DNA from: Chelatococcus albus | Lineage (GTDB): Bacteria > Pseudomonadota > Alphaproteobacteria > Rhizobiales > Beijerinckiaceae | NCBI RefSeq assembly: GCF_030067675.1 | Contig: NZ_JASJEV010000003.1 | Location: 346,580 to 410,579, forward strand | Length of the DNA stretch: 64,000 nt | Direction of reading: 5' to 3' | Shown here: piece by piece, positions 25,745 through 35,011 of the stretch | How positions within the stretch are numbered: position 1 is the stretch's first letter | Layout of the letters: each line of letters starts with the position of its first letter | Position numbers and translations under genes: made by a program | The notes under the pieces: model-generated | Databases searched by the model: none | Told to the model about the DNA's origin: nothing | The model's input: the letters and a program-made list of their open reading frames with translations, nothing else

Positions 25745-26350
25745 ATGCGCAAGGTCGATCCCGAGAAACACGCGGCACGACGCCGCCAGATCGTCGCGGC
25801 CGCTGTCCTCTGCTTCGCGCGCAAGGGCTTCCACCGGACGAGCACGGCCGAGATCTGCGCCGAAGCCGGCATGAGCCCGGGCAACCTGTTTCACTACTTC
25901 GCCAGCAAGCAGGCGATCATCGCGGCCATCGTCGACCAGGAAGGGCTCGAGACGGCCGCCTATTTCGAAGAGGCGCGGCAGGCGGAGGACCTGTTCGGCC
26001 AGGTCCTGGGTTTCATGGACCTCGTCGCCGAACTCGCGGCCGACCCCACCTATGCGCGGCTCGCCCTCGACATCTCGGCGGAGGCCATGCGCGACGAGGA
26101 GGTCGCTGCGCGCGTCGCCCGAAACGACGCAGCGCTCCGGGGCCACCTGCGCGAGATCCTCGCCGCGGCGGCCGAGCGCGGGCAGATCGATGGCTCCCTC
26201 GACCTCGACGGGGCCGCGACCTGGATCGCCGCCCTCGTCGACGGGATCTTCGCGCGGGTCGCGGTCGACCCGGCCTTCAGGCCGACGGGCGAGAAACCGA
26301 TGCTGCGGCTTCTCCTCTCCCGCTTCCTGCGATCCGGAGGGCCCGGCTGA
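25745..26350 (+). CDS. TetR/AcrR-family transcriptional repressor
   Basis: A 201-residue regulator. The N-terminal helix-turn-helix (about 14 to 60) reads RRRQIVAAAVLCFARKGFHRTSTAEICAEAGMSPGNLFHYFASKQAIIAAI, a clear TetR_N domain. The C-terminal ligand domain has no recognisable specificity. A palindromic operator sits about 40 bases before the start. The downstream DUF418 gene, 63 bases on and on the same strand, is the most likely co-regulated partner. Confidence 0.92.
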   Translation: MRKVDPEKHAARRRQIVAAAVLCFARKGFHRTSTAEICAEAGMSPGNLFHYFASKQAIIAAIVDQEGLETAAYFEEARQAEDLFGQVLGFMDLVAELAADPTYARLALDISAEAMRDEEVAARVARNDAALRGHLREILAAAAERGQIDGSLDLDGAATWIAALVDGIFARVAVDPAFRPTGEKPMLRLLLSRFLRSGGPG

Positions 26351-26413
26351 CGCGTCCGCATCCGCCGGCTCGATCGGACCATACGACTGCACGATGCTCG
26401 AGGACCCTGTGCC

Positions 26414-27613
26414 ATGCCTGCCACCGCCCCGGCGCGGATCACCGATGTCGACGCCCTGCGCGGCTTCGCGCTCCTCGGCATCCTGGTCGTCAATTCCTGC
26501 GCCTTCGGCTCGGTCTACTACGGCACAGGGCTCGTCGACCCTGCCTTTACGGCGCCCCAGGACACCGCTGTCCGCTTCCTCGTCACGTTCCTGTTCGAGG
26601 CCAAGTTCTACCTCCTCTTCTCCTTCCTCTTCGGCTACAGCGTCACCTTGCAGATGCGCTCGGCCGAGCAGGCCGACGAGCAACTGATGCCGCGCATGCT
26701 GCGGCGGCAGCTCGGCCTGTGGGTTATCGGCCTCGCGCATGCGGTCCTCCTGTTCCACGGCGACATCCTGACGACCTATGCCGTGCTCGGCCTCGCCCTC
26801 CTAGGGCTGCGCCGCCGACCCGAGCCGCGCCTGCTCACCCTCGCCGGCCGGCTGATCATCGTCACGGCGGCGGCCTGGGGACTGGTCGGCCTTCTCCAGC
26901 TCCTGAACGGCGAAGGGCTCGATACGGCAGCGGCGCTCGCGACCGTGCGTGGCGCCGAGCTCGACTATCGGGGTTCCGTGGCGACCGTGATCAGCCGGAA
27001 CCTGCGGCAGCTTCCGGAGACCGCGGTCGTCATCGTCCTCGCCCAGGCGCCCTGTGCCCTTGCGATGTTCCTCATCGGCTTCGTCGCGGGCAGACGACGG
27101 CTGCTCGAACGCGATCAGAACCGGCGCCCACTCGAGACCCGCCTGCTGCGGCTGGGTGCCACGGTCGGACTGCCCGGCGCCCTGTTCTGCGCCGGCACAG
27201 CGACCTTCCTCGTCGGAAGCGGCTGGGAAGTGCTGGGTCTGGCAGTGGGTCTGGCGAGCGCGCCCTTCCTGACCGGTGCCTATGTCGCAGCCCTGCTGCG
27301 CATCTTCCAGACGCGCGGCGGCACGAAGATCGCGGCAGTGCTCGCGCCCGCCGGGCGCATGGCGCTCACCAACTACCTGCTGCAATCGCTCGCCTGCGCC
27401 GTCCTCTTCACGGCCTACGGCTTCCGCCTGGTCGGGCAGGTCCCGCCCTGGGCCGTGGCTGCGATCACGGTCGCCCTCTTTTCCACCCAGATCGCCCTCA
27501 GCGCCGCCTGGTTGCGGCACTTCGCCTATGGGCCGGTGGAGTGGCTCTTGCGCGCGCTGACGGTCGGTGCCTGGCCGACCTGGCGGCGGCGCCAGCCGTC
27601 GGTGGCCGTCTAA
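26414..27613 (+). CDS. DUF418 (YeiB-like) integral membrane protein
   Basis: A 399-residue multi-pass membrane protein. The N-terminal segment ARITDVDALRGFALLGILVVN and FYLLFSFLFGYS are diagnostic of the DUF418/YeiB family. The C-terminal half has GRMALTNYLLQS. The family resembles acyltransferase-3-type membrane proteins, but its function is not established. It is preceded by GAGGA and follows the TetR gene. The last four bases overlap the end of the convergent epimerase gene. Confidence 0.85.
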   Translation: MPATAPARITDVDALRGFALLGILVVNSCAFGSVYYGTGLVDPAFTAPQDTAVRFLVTFLFEAKFYLLFSFLFGYSVTLQMRSAEQADEQLMPRMLRRQLGLWVIGLAHAVLLFHGDILTTYAVLGLALLGLRRRPEPRLLTLAGRLIIVTAAAWGLVGLLQLLNGEGLDTAAALATVRGAELDYRGSVATVISRNLRQLPETAVVIVLAQAPCALAMFLIGFVAGRRRLLERDQNRRPLETRLLRLGATVGLPGALFCAGTATFLVGSGWEVLGLAVGLASAPFLTGAYVAALLRIFQTRGGTKIAAVLAPAGRMALTNYLLQSLACAVLFTAYGFRLVGQVPPWAVAAITVALFSTQIALSAAWLRHFAYGPVEWLLRALTVGAWPTWRRRQPSVAV

Positions 27614-28431
27614 GGCCCACCATCCGCTGCCGCGACGACAGCCCTTGCCAGTGCGAGATCGTGCCGAACCCGGTCGATGGCCGCCGTCGTGCTGGCCTTG
27701 TCGACCTGCGGGATCTCGAGGCTCACGGGAATCTCCGGCGGCAGGGCGCGCAGGATGGCGCGCAGGTCAAGCCCTCCCTCGCCGGGTGGCAGCCGCTCCG
27801 CCCGCGCCGTATGCAGCATGGCCTCGATGCTCGCCGGCCGCTCTGCCGGTGCATCGCAGAGCTGCATGTAATGGCACCTCGCGGCGGGGATGGCCGCGAG
27901 GTCGGCGACGGTCGAGCCCGCGCGGTCGAAATGCAGGGCATCGACGAGCACCCCGGCATTGGCCGCGCCCGCTCCTTCAACGATGCGCCCGGCGGTCGCG
28001 ACATCCGGAACGTCGGTCCAGGGCATGGGTTCGAGGTCAATGGTGAGATCGAAGGCGCCCGCAAACGCGGCGAGTTCCGCCAGGTGCTCCGCCGCCCTCG
28101 CCGCGTCCGGATCGTTGCCGGCCACCAGCACGTGGCGCGCGCCGAGCATCTGGGCCACCGCCAGCAGCGCCTCGCAGTCGCGGGCGGAGAACGCCGGCAC
28201 GAGCCGCAGGATCTCGACATCGAGGACGCGAAGACCGGTGTCGTTCAAGGCCGCGAGGGTCGCGGCGCGCAATCGCGCGTCCTTCGTCACGTCGTAGATC
28301 GGCTCGCTGACCGTTGCCGGGGCGAGCCGGATACCGACGGCGTCGAAGCCTGCGTCCGCCGCGAGGCGGATGAGATCCGGCGGCGTGAAATCGAGCACGG
28401 TCAGGTGCGAGAGCGAGAACAGGCGTGTCAT
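27610..28431 (-). CDS. sugar-phosphate isomerase/epimerase family protein
   Basis: A 273-residue TIM-barrel protein of the AP-endonuclease-2/xylose-isomerase-like superfamily. Metal- or substrate-binding segments include LTIDLEPMPWTDV, GVLVDALHFDRAGS and HYMQLCDAP, with IPVSLEIPQ near the end. Such enzymes isomerise or dehydrate sugars, inosose or cyclic acids. It is the last gene of the LysR-led catabolic block, so it probably acts on the same imported compound. The exact reaction is unknown. Start chosen at MTRLFSLSHLTVLDF. Confidence 0.85.
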   Translation of the reverse strand: MTRLFSLSHLTVLDFTPPDLIRLAADAGFDAVGIRLAPATVSEPIYDVTKDARLRAATLAALNDTGLRVLDVEILRLVPAFSARDCEALLAVAQMLGARHVLVAGNDPDAARAAEHLAELAAFAGAFDLTIDLEPMPWTDVPDVATAGRIVEGAGAANAGVLVDALHFDRAGSTVADLAAIPAARCHYMQLCDAPAERPASIEAMLHTARAERLPPGEGGLDLRAILRALPPEIPVSLEIPQVDKASTTAAIDRVRHDLALARAVVAAADGGP

Positions 28432-28471
28432 GGGGTCCCGGGGTGGATGACAGGCGACAGTCGCGGCATGG

Positions 28472-29512
28472 TCACGCCGCCGGAGCGAGCGCGACGCGAG
28501 CTCCCGCCTGGGCCGAACGCCCGACGGCAAGCACCGTTTCGAGCGTGCGCAGACCGTCCGCGGCATCGACGAGCGGCGCTTCCTCGCCGCGGATGACGCG
28601 CAGGAAATGCCGCATCTGCTCGACAAGCGGATCGGCCGGCGTGACGGGAGCGATCTCGCGGGCAAGAGGCGCGCTCCATCCCCGGCCGCGCGGATAGCTC
28701 CAGACTTCGAGCATGGGGAGCGACAGCGTGCCCTCGGTGCCGCTGACGAGGTAGCAGCTCTCGAACTGCCGCGGATAGAGCCGGTTCTCGCCGGCGCTCA
28801 GCTCCCAGGAGTAGGGGCCGGCCGCCGCGTCGGACACGCAGAAAGTCCCGACCGCCCCGTCGGCGAAGAGGACGGCGGCGGCGGCGCTGTCCTCCACCGG
28901 ATGCCGGCGCGCCACGTTGGAGGCGACCGCCTGCACCGCGACGATGTCGCCGCAGATGAAGCGCAGATTGTCGATGTCGTGGACAAGGTTGATGAGCACC
29001 GGACCGCCCCCCGGCTGCACGCGCCAGGACACCTCGAAATAGTCGTCCGGCTTCAGGACGAGGCAGGTAGCCACGACACAGGTGATCCGGCCGAGCTGTC
29101 CCGAGCGCACGATCTCCCGGGCCTTGCGCAGGATGGGATTGTGCCGCCGGTAATGCCCGACGAGGACGGGCACGCCCGCCCGCGCCTGGGCCTCGACGAG
29201 CCGCCGGCCCTCCTCCAGTCCGTCGGCGAGCGGCTTCTCGACGAGCACCGGCACGCCGGCCGCAAGGCAGGCGAGCGCCCCCGGCACGTGCAGCTGGTTC
29301 GGTGTCGCGAGAACGACGCCGTCCGGCCGCACGGTCTGCAGCATCGCCTCGATCGCGTCGAAGACCGGAACGCCCGCGCCCGCGATGCCGCGCGCGGACG
29401 GGGAAGGATCGACGATGGCTGCGAGCTCGGCCTCGGGCAGCGCCTCGATGACGGCGATGTGGCTGCGCCCGATGGCGCCCGCGCCGACCACGGCGATCCG
29501 GGTCCACGTCAT
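28472..29512 (-). CDS. Gfo/Idh/MocA-family NAD(P)-dependent oxidoreductase
   Basis: A 346-residue dehydrogenase. The Rossmann motif is VVGAGAIGRSH at the N-terminus, and EKPLADG carries the conserved lysine of the EKP motif. The central GGGPVLINLVHDIDNLRFICG matches the H-x2-D-type catalytic region of the family. Members oxidise sugars, inositols and quinate/shikimate-like cyclitols. It lies between the epimerase and dehydroshikimate dehydratase genes with gaps of 40 and 34 bases, so it is probably co-transcribed. It may supply the missing quinate-type dehydrogenase step, which is inference. Confidence 0.88.
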   Translation of the reverse strand: MTWTRIAVVGAGAIGRSHIAVIEALPEAELAAIVDPSPSARGIAGAGVPVFDAIEAMLQTVRPDGVVLATPNQLHVPGALACLAAGVPVLVEKPLADGLEEGRRLVEAQARAGVPVLVGHYRRHNPILRKAREIVRSGQLGRITCVVATCLVLKPDDYFEVSWRVQPGGGPVLINLVHDIDNLRFICGDIVAVQAVASNVARRHPVEDSAAAAVLFADGAVGTFCVSDAAAGPYSWELSAGENRLYPRQFESCYLVSGTEGTLSLPMLEVWSYPRGRGWSAPLAREIAPVTPADPLVEQMRHFLRVIRGEEAPLVDAADGLRTLETVLAVGRSAQAGARVALAPAA

Positions 29513-29546
29513 CGGGTTGTTCCTCCTTCGCGGGCGCTCGTCGCAT

Positions 29547-31421
29547 TCAGCGCAGAGGCACGGCGAGCGGCCGGCTGTCGCGCCGCTGGGCCGCGAGCCG
29601 CACGGGGGCGTTCGCCGCGCCGTAGCCCACGTAGCCACGGCGCTCGACGATCTCGAAGAAGACGCCGCCGACGACGGCATGCGTGTAGACCTGGAAGAAC
29701 TCGCCCTCGTCGTTGCGCTCGTAGAGGATCTCGTTCGCCCTCAGGGCGGCGATGCGCTCGGGCGCGAGGTCGTAGCGCGCCTCGAGGTCGTCGTAATAGT
29801 TGTCGGGGATGTCGAGGAAGGTCAGGCCGCTGGCCCGCATGGCTTCGACGGCGGCGAAGATGTCGTCGGTCGCGAAGCTGACGTGCTGGGTGCCGGAGCC
29901 GAAGAAGTCCGACAGGAAGCGGCCGGACATGGTCTGGGCCGCCTGCGAACCGTTCAGCACGATGCGGACATGGCCGTCGGGCGCCTCGACCGCGCGGCTG
30001 AGCACGAGCCCGCCGGGATCCGCCACCTCGACCTGCGACCGCTGCTCGAGCGCGAAGATCGACGTGTAGAACAGGAGCCAGGACAGCATCTCGTCGTACT
30101 GCATCGACTGTGCGACGTGATCGACCCTTCTCAGGAGCGGCGCTGCCTCCGCCTCGTCGCGGGGGACGAAATCGTGGTGCCAGATATCGGCGAGGTCGCC
30201 CTTGGGCTCGGTGAAGTAGATGAGGCTGCCGCCCACGCCCCGAATGGCCGGGATCGTGAGTTCGCCCGGGCCGACCGGCTGGCTGAAGGGCACCGCCTGC
30301 AACGCTGCAGCGCGGCGCAGGGTCTCGCCGACGTCCGTGACGCGAAGCGCGAGCGCGCAGATGCCGGGGCCGTGGGTGATGTAGTGGGCGTGGCCAAAGC
30401 CCTCCTTGTCCATGTTGAGGACGATATTGATGTCGCCCTGGTGCCAGTGCTCGACGGCCTTGCTCACGTGCCGGCCGCTCAGCCTGAAGCCCATGGCCGC
30501 GAGGATGACGCCGAGCTGGGCACCGGCCTCCTCGTCCACCGCGAATTCGATGAACTCGACGCCCGCGATCTGCGACCGCCTCGGCAGGACGGCGGCGGTG
30601 CCGGGGCAGCTGCGTGCCACGTCGTCTTCGAGGACGCGCAGCGAGCGCAGGCCGTCGACGGCCGTGCGCGCGGCGGAGCCGGCGCGGAACTGGTCGTTGA
30701 AGATCTCGAGCGACAGCGGGCCGTCGAAGCCCGTCGCCTCCACCGCCTGCATGAAGGCGCCGACCGGCAGGTCGCCCTGGCCGGGGAAGCAGCGGAAATG
30801 CCGGCTCCAGGAGAGGATGTCGAGATCGAGCTTCGGTGCGTCGGCGAGCTGCACCATGAAGATGCGGTCGCCGGGGATGGCGCGGATCGGTTCCACCGGC
30901 AGGCTGCGGGAGAGCACATGGAAGCCGTCGAGGATGATGCCGACGTTCGGATGGTCGGCGCGGCGCACGATCTCCCAGGCGTCGCGGTAGTCATTGACGT
31001 GGCGCCCCCAGGCGAGCGCCTCGAAGCCGATGCGCAGGCCCCGCCGGGCCGCACGCTCGCCAAGCTCGCGCAGATCCGCCGCGGCCCGGTCGATGCCGCC
31101 CAGGGACTGGGCGGCAACATTGCTGCAGACGAGGAGGAGATCGGTTTCGAGCTCCTGCATCAGGTCGAACTTCCGCTCGGCGCGCGCGAAGGCGCGGGCG
31201 CGGTACGGCTCCGGCAGGCCCTCGAAATCGCGGAACGGCTGAAAGGCGAAGAGCGTGAGGCCGAGATCGCTCACCATCCGCCCAACATCCCGTGGCGTGC
31301 CGGGAAAGGCGATGAAGTCGTTCTCGAAGATCTCGCAGCCCGTAAAGCCGGCTGCCGCGATTGCCCTGAGCTTCTCGTCCAGGGTGCCGCTCAGCGACAC
31401 GGTGGCGATCGAGGTCTTCAT
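29547..31421 (-). CDS. quiC: 3-dehydroshikimate dehydratase (QuiC1 type; TIM barrel fused to VOC domain)
   Basis: Converts 3-dehydroshikimate to protocatechuate, feeding quinate/shikimate into the beta-ketoadipate pathway. The 624 residues comprise an AP-endonuclease-2-type TIM barrel (about 1 to 270; RIGFEALAWGRHVNDY, GIILDGFHVLSR, LSLEIFNDQFRAG) and a C-terminal pair of vicinal-oxygen-chelate modules (about 290 to 600) resembling 4-hydroxyphenylpyruvate dioxygenase (VDHVAQSM, GTQHVSFATDDI, FFEIVERRGY). This two-domain layout is that of Pseudomonas/rhizobial QuiC1. It sits between the ABC transporter and the Gfo/Idh gene. Confidence 0.88.
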   Translation of the reverse strand: MKTSIATVSLSGTLDEKLRAIAAAGFTGCEIFENDFIAFPGTPRDVGRMVSDLGLTLFAFQPFRDFEGLPEPYRARAFARAERKFDLMQELETDLLLVCSNVAAQSLGGIDRAAADLRELGERAARRGLRIGFEALAWGRHVNDYRDAWEIVRRADHPNVGIILDGFHVLSRSLPVEPIRAIPGDRIFMVQLADAPKLDLDILSWSRHFRCFPGQGDLPVGAFMQAVEATGFDGPLSLEIFNDQFRAGSAARTAVDGLRSLRVLEDDVARSCPGTAAVLPRRSQIAGVEFIEFAVDEEAGAQLGVILAAMGFRLSGRHVSKAVEHWHQGDINIVLNMDKEGFGHAHYITHGPGICALALRVTDVGETLRRAAALQAVPFSQPVGPGELTIPAIRGVGGSLIYFTEPKGDLADIWHHDFVPRDEAEAAPLLRRVDHVAQSMQYDEMLSWLLFYTSIFALEQRSQVEVADPGGLVLSRAVEAPDGHVRIVLNGSQAAQTMSGRFLSDFFGSGTQHVSFATDDIFAAVEAMRASGLTFLDIPDNYYDDLEARYDLAPERIAALRANEILYERNDEGEFFQVYTHAVVGGVFFEIVERRGYVGYGAANAPVRLAAQRRDSRPLAVPLR

Positions 31422-31471
31422 GGGAAGTCCCCCCGCAATCTCTGGCGGGCGCCTGACGCGCCCATCCGCGT

Positions 31472-32203
31472 TCAGGCCGCGAGGCCGCCGCCGAGGAAGA
31501 GCTGGCCGATGCGCGGGTCGTGCAGGATCCTGTCCGCCTTGTCGACGATGCGCGTCTGGCCGAGCTCGAGCACGATGCCGTAGTCGGAGATCTCGAGCGC
31601 CGAGCGCGCGTTCTGCTCGACCATGAGGATCGACACGCCCCGGGCGCGCAGGTCCTTCAGGATGCCGAAGGTCTCCTGCACCATCATCGGCGAGAGGCCG
31701 ATGGAAGGCTCATCGATGAGCACGAGCTTGGGGTCGAGCAGCAGGCCGCGCACGATCTCGAGCTGCTTCTGCTCGCCGCCGGAAAGCGTCGAGGCCTGCT
31801 GATTGGCCTTCCTGCGCAGGACCGGGAAGCGGTCGAGCGCCGCCTCGATGCGCCGCGGCATGTCGGTGATCGACCGCCCGGCGGCAACCGCGCCGAGCTC
31901 GATGTTGTGGCGCACGGACAGCTCGGGAAAGATGTTGCGCCCCTGCGGCACGTAGCAGATCCCGGCCTCCAGCAGCCGGCGCGGCGGCGCATTCGTGACG
32001 TCGCGACCGAGGAAGCGGATCGAACCGCTGCGCACCTTCAGGAGGCCGAAGATCGCCTTGAACGCCGTCGACTTGCCCGCGCCGTTCGGGCCGATGATCG
32101 TCGTGATCGCGCCCTTCGCCACGTCGAAGCTCGTCCCGTTGAGGATCGTCATCGGCCCGTAGCCGCCGACGATGTCGCGGACCTCGAGAACGATGTCGTT
32201 CAT
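31472..32203 (-). CDS. livF: branched-chain-type ABC transporter ATP-binding protein (LivF)
   Basis: A 243-residue ATPase of the LivF group: Walker A GPNGAGKST, GICYVPQGRNIFPELSV, signature LSGGEQKQLEI, Walker B LVLIDEPSIGLSP and MVEQNARSALEISD, diagnostic of LivF rather than LivG. ATG chosen at 32203, with GAGGAG upstream; a GTG three codons earlier is possible. Part of the five-gene HAAT importer, whose substrate here is probably the aromatic precursor degraded by the adjacent enzymes rather than a branched amino acid. Confidence 0.92.
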   Translation of the reverse strand: MNDIVLEVRDIVGGYGPMTILNGTSFDVAKGAITTIIGPNGAGKSTAFKAIFGLLKVRSGSIRFLGRDVTNAPPRRLLEAGICYVPQGRNIFPELSVRHNIELGAVAAGRSITDMPRRIEAALDRFPVLRRKANQQASTLSGGEQKQLEIVRGLLLDPKLVLIDEPSIGLSPMMVQETFGILKDLRARGVSILMVEQNARSALEISDYGIVLELGQTRIVDKADRILHDPRIGQLFLGGGLAA

Positions 32204-32215
32204 GCTCTGCACTCC

Positions 32216-32959
32216 TCAGTGCCCGAGATAGGCGTCGATGACGGCGGGGTTCCGGCGGACCTCCTCGGGACGGCCTTCCGCCAGGACCCTGCCTTCGGCC
32301 ATGACCACGACACGCGTGCACAGGGACATGACGAAGTCCATGTTGTGCTCGATGACCACGAATGTCGCCCCCTGCTCGCGGTTCATCGCCTGCAACCGGT
32401 CCTTCAGGTCGCCGAGCATCGTCAGGTTCACGCCGCCGGCCGGCTCGTCGAGCAGGACGAGGCGCGGGCCGGCCATGAAGGCCATGGCGGCGTCGAGGAG
32501 CTTCTGCTGGCCGTAGGAGAGCCCGCCCGCCTTCTCGCCGGCGAGATGGCTCATCTTGAAGAAGCCGATCATCCGGTCGGCAGCCGCCGTCAGGCCGGCG
32601 TCGCGCGGGCCGAGAAGCCGGCTCAGCATCGTGCCCTTGTGCTCCTGCCCCGCCAGGATCAGGTTCTCGCGCACCGAGAGCTGCGGAAAGACCTGGAGGA
32701 GCTGAAAGGTGCGGCTCACGCCGAGCCGGTTCAGCTCCGACGGGCGCATGCCGGTCACCACCCGCCCGTCGAGCCTGACCTCCCCGTCCGTCGGCGCGAG
32801 CTGGCCGAGGATGCAGTTGAACGTGGTCGACTTGCCGCAGCCGTTGGGACCGATGAGGCCGAGGATCTCCCCCTCCTCCACGTGGAAGGACACGCCGTCG
32901 ACCGCCTTGATGCCCCCGAAGTGCTTGCGCAGCCCGGAGACTTCGAGCACGCGAGCCAT
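32216..32959 (-). CDS. livG: branched-chain-type ABC transporter ATP-binding protein (LivG)
   Basis: A 247-residue ATPase of the LivG group: Walker A GPNGCGKST, GVSRTFQLLQVFPQLSVREN, signature LSYGQQKLLDAAMA, Walker B LVLLDEPAGGVN and VVIEHNMDFVMSLC. The ATG shares a base with the livM stop (TGATG). The signature LSYGQQ is normal for LivG. Confidence 0.92.
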   Translation of the reverse strand: MARVLEVSGLRKHFGGIKAVDGVSFHVEEGEILGLIGPNGCGKSTTFNCILGQLAPTDGEVRLDGRVVTGMRPSELNRLGVSRTFQLLQVFPQLSVRENLILAGQEHKGTMLSRLLGPRDAGLTAAADRMIGFFKMSHLAGEKAGGLSYGQQKLLDAAMAFMAGPRLVLLDEPAGGVNLTMLGDLKDRLQAMNREQGATFVVIEHNMDFVMSLCTRVVVMAEGRVLAEGRPEEVRRNPAVIDAYLGH

Positions 32960-33954
32960 CACGCTGCCTCCGAATTGAGGACCGGCTTCGCCGCCGCGCG
33001 CGCCTGTGAGGCGGCGCGGGTGCGACGGGCGGTCAGATGACGGTCGAGGATGCCGAGGATGCCGGTGGGCGAGATGACGAGCAGCACCATGACGAAGACG
33101 GCATAGGCGATGAGATACCAGCCCTCCATGAAGCGCAGCCACTCCGGCAGGAGCACCGCGATGAGGGCACCGAGGAACGGGCCGAGGAAGAAGCCCGCCC
33201 CGCCGACGATGACCATCATCAGGAGATTCAGTGACAGGGCGAGGGTGAAGGGGGTCGGGTCGACAAACTCGACGAGCGGCGCGTAGAAGGCGCCCGCCAC
33301 GCCCCCGAGCGCCGACCCGATGGCGAAGGCCATCAGTGTGTAGCGCCGGGTGTCGACGCCGAGCGACAGGGCCCGCACCGGATTCTCGCGGAGCGCGACG
33401 AAGGCGCGCCCCCAGGGCGAACGCACCAGCCACCAGACCGCGAAGCTCACGACCGCGAGCGCGCCGAGGCACAGATAGTAGAAGGGCAGCGGCTTTGCCG
33501 TCGCGATGCCGAGCACCGACGGGCGCGGCACGCCGACGATGCCGTAGATGCCCTTCGTCAGCCACTCCTCGTTGCGGAACACGAGATAGGCGAGCGTCGA
33601 GAAGGCGAGCGTGACGAAGGCGAGATAGTGGTGCTGCACCCGGAGTGCGGGATAGCCGAGAAGCCACCCGACGGCGAAGGAGACAGCAAGCGCCGCGGCG
33701 AGCCCGACGACGAAGGGAAAGCCGCTCGTCGTCAGGATGGCGACCGCATAGGCGCCGATGCCGACGAAGGCCCCCTGGGCGAGCGATATCTGGCCGGCGT
33801 AGCCGAGCGTCAGGTTGAGGCCGATGGCGGCGATGGTCATGACCGCCCACAGGCTGAGGATGTAGATGCCGTAGCGGTTGAGCGCGAGCGGCAACAGGAC
33901 GAGGGCGGCGGCGCCGGCGATGCCGGCGAGCCAGGCGGCGAGAGAGCGGGTCAT
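32959..33954 (-). CDS. livM: branched-chain-type ABC transporter permease (LivM)
   Basis: A 331-residue membrane permease with about 9 to 10 helices. ALNRYGIYILSLWAVMTIAAIGLNLTLGYAGQISLAQGAF is the family N-terminus, and GRAFVALRENPVRALSLGVDTRRYTLMAFAIGSALGGVAGAFYA is the coupling region. It overlaps livH by four bases (ATGA) and livG by one. Forms the channel with LivH. Confidence 0.93.
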   Translation of the reverse strand: MTRSLAAWLAGIAGAAALVLLPLALNRYGIYILSLWAVMTIAAIGLNLTLGYAGQISLAQGAFVGIGAYAVAILTTSGFPFVVGLAAALAVSFAVGWLLGYPALRVQHHYLAFVTLAFSTLAYLVFRNEEWLTKGIYGIVGVPRPSVLGIATAKPLPFYYLCLGALAVVSFAVWWLVRSPWGRAFVALRENPVRALSLGVDTRRYTLMAFAIGSALGGVAGAFYAPLVEFVDPTPFTLALSLNLLMMVIVGGAGFFLGPFLGALIAVLLPEWLRFMEGWYLIAYAVFVMVLLVISPTGILGILDRHLTARRTRAASQARAAAKPVLNSEAA

Positions 33955-34826
33955 ACCGTGCGCTCCTCCACACGACCGAGGAGCCCCTGCGGCCGGAACA
34001 GGATGATGACGATGAGCAGGAAGAGCGGCACCGCGGCGCGGTACTGCGCCGACACATAGGCCGCCGCCAGATTGTCGACGACACCCAGCAGGAGGCCGCC
34101 GGCGACGGCGCCGCGCACCTGGTTGAAGCCTCCGACGATTGCCGCGATGAAGGCGGCCTGGCCGAGGATCTCGCCCGTGGAGAACTTGGCGAGGTAGATC
34201 GGCGTCACGAGCAGCGAGCCGAGCGCGACAAGCCCCGCGTTGATGAGGAAGGTGTAGAGGATCATCCGCTCGACCGGGATGCCGACGATGCGCGCCACGG
34301 TGGGGTTCTGCGCGGTGGCCTGCATCTGGTGGCCGACCGAGGTGCGCGTCAGCAGCAGGTTGAGCGCCACCACCGCGAGCACGGCAATGACGAGCACGCC
34401 GAGGCTCTGCATCGACACGGGCACGCCCAGGACGTCGACGTTGCCGGCGGGGACGACCGACGGGAAGGGATGCGCCTCGGCGCTGTAGAGCTCCTTGACC
34501 GATTCCTTGAGGGCGATCGACAGCGCCATCGTGGCGATGGCGAGCGGCAGGACGCCGTGGCGCAGCATCGGGTCGACCAGCACGCGCTTGAACAGGAGGC
34601 CGAGGACGAGGAGCGACAACCCGATGCCGACGAGCACCGCCAGCATGAACGGCAGACCGAGGTTCATGGCCGCGAGCATGAAGAAGGCCGGCAGCATGAC
34701 GAACTCGCCCTGAGCGAAGTTGATCGTCTGCGACGTCTGCCACAGCAGGGTGAAGCCGATGGCGACAACCGCGTAGATGGCACCCGTCGCAAGACCCGCG
34801 ATGAGCAGATTGAGAAAATTCGACAT
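33951..34826 (-). CDS. livH: branched-chain-type ABC transporter permease (LivH)
   Basis: A 291-residue membrane permease: GLATGAIYAVVAIGFTLLWQTSQTINFAQGEFVML at the N-terminus and TSVGHQMQATAQNPTVARIVGIPVERMI in the coupling region are typical of LivH. The ATG is preceded by GGAG at good spacing. The gap to the upstream binding-protein gene is 185 bases, long enough for a transcript-processing or attenuating element, but none is obvious. Confidence 0.93.
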   Translation of the reverse strand: MSNFLNLLIAGLATGAIYAVVAIGFTLLWQTSQTINFAQGEFVMLPAFFMLAAMNLGLPFMLAVLVGIGLSLLVLGLLFKRVLVDPMLRHGVLPLAIATMALSIALKESVKELYSAEAHPFPSVVPAGNVDVLGVPVSMQSLGVLVIAVLAVVALNLLLTRTSVGHQMQATAQNPTVARIVGIPVERMILYTFLINAGLVALGSLLVTPIYLAKFSTGEILGQAAFIAAIVGGFNQVRGAVAGGLLLGVVDNLAAAYVSAQYRAAVPLFLLIVIILFRPQGLLGRVEERTV

Positions 34827-35011
34827 GATCGCACTCCAGGGACGCGTTCCGCCCGTCGGTCCCTTGCAGGCCGGGAGACGCGAAGACCTCGCATTCTCCA
34901 AACCCGTTCCGTTCGGCGTCCGTGCCGTGTCGTCGGCGCGCATCGGCGCCTGTGCCCGGTGTCCCGCCCGGTCGGGAGCGCCGCGCCTTGCCGACGCTCC
35001 CGACAGTCACC

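Noticed and set aside
25711..28596. 961-codon plus-strand frame over tetR, DUF418 and epimerase genes
   Set aside because: Low-complexity Arg/Ala/Pro sequence, spanning several unrelated genes; no homology visible.
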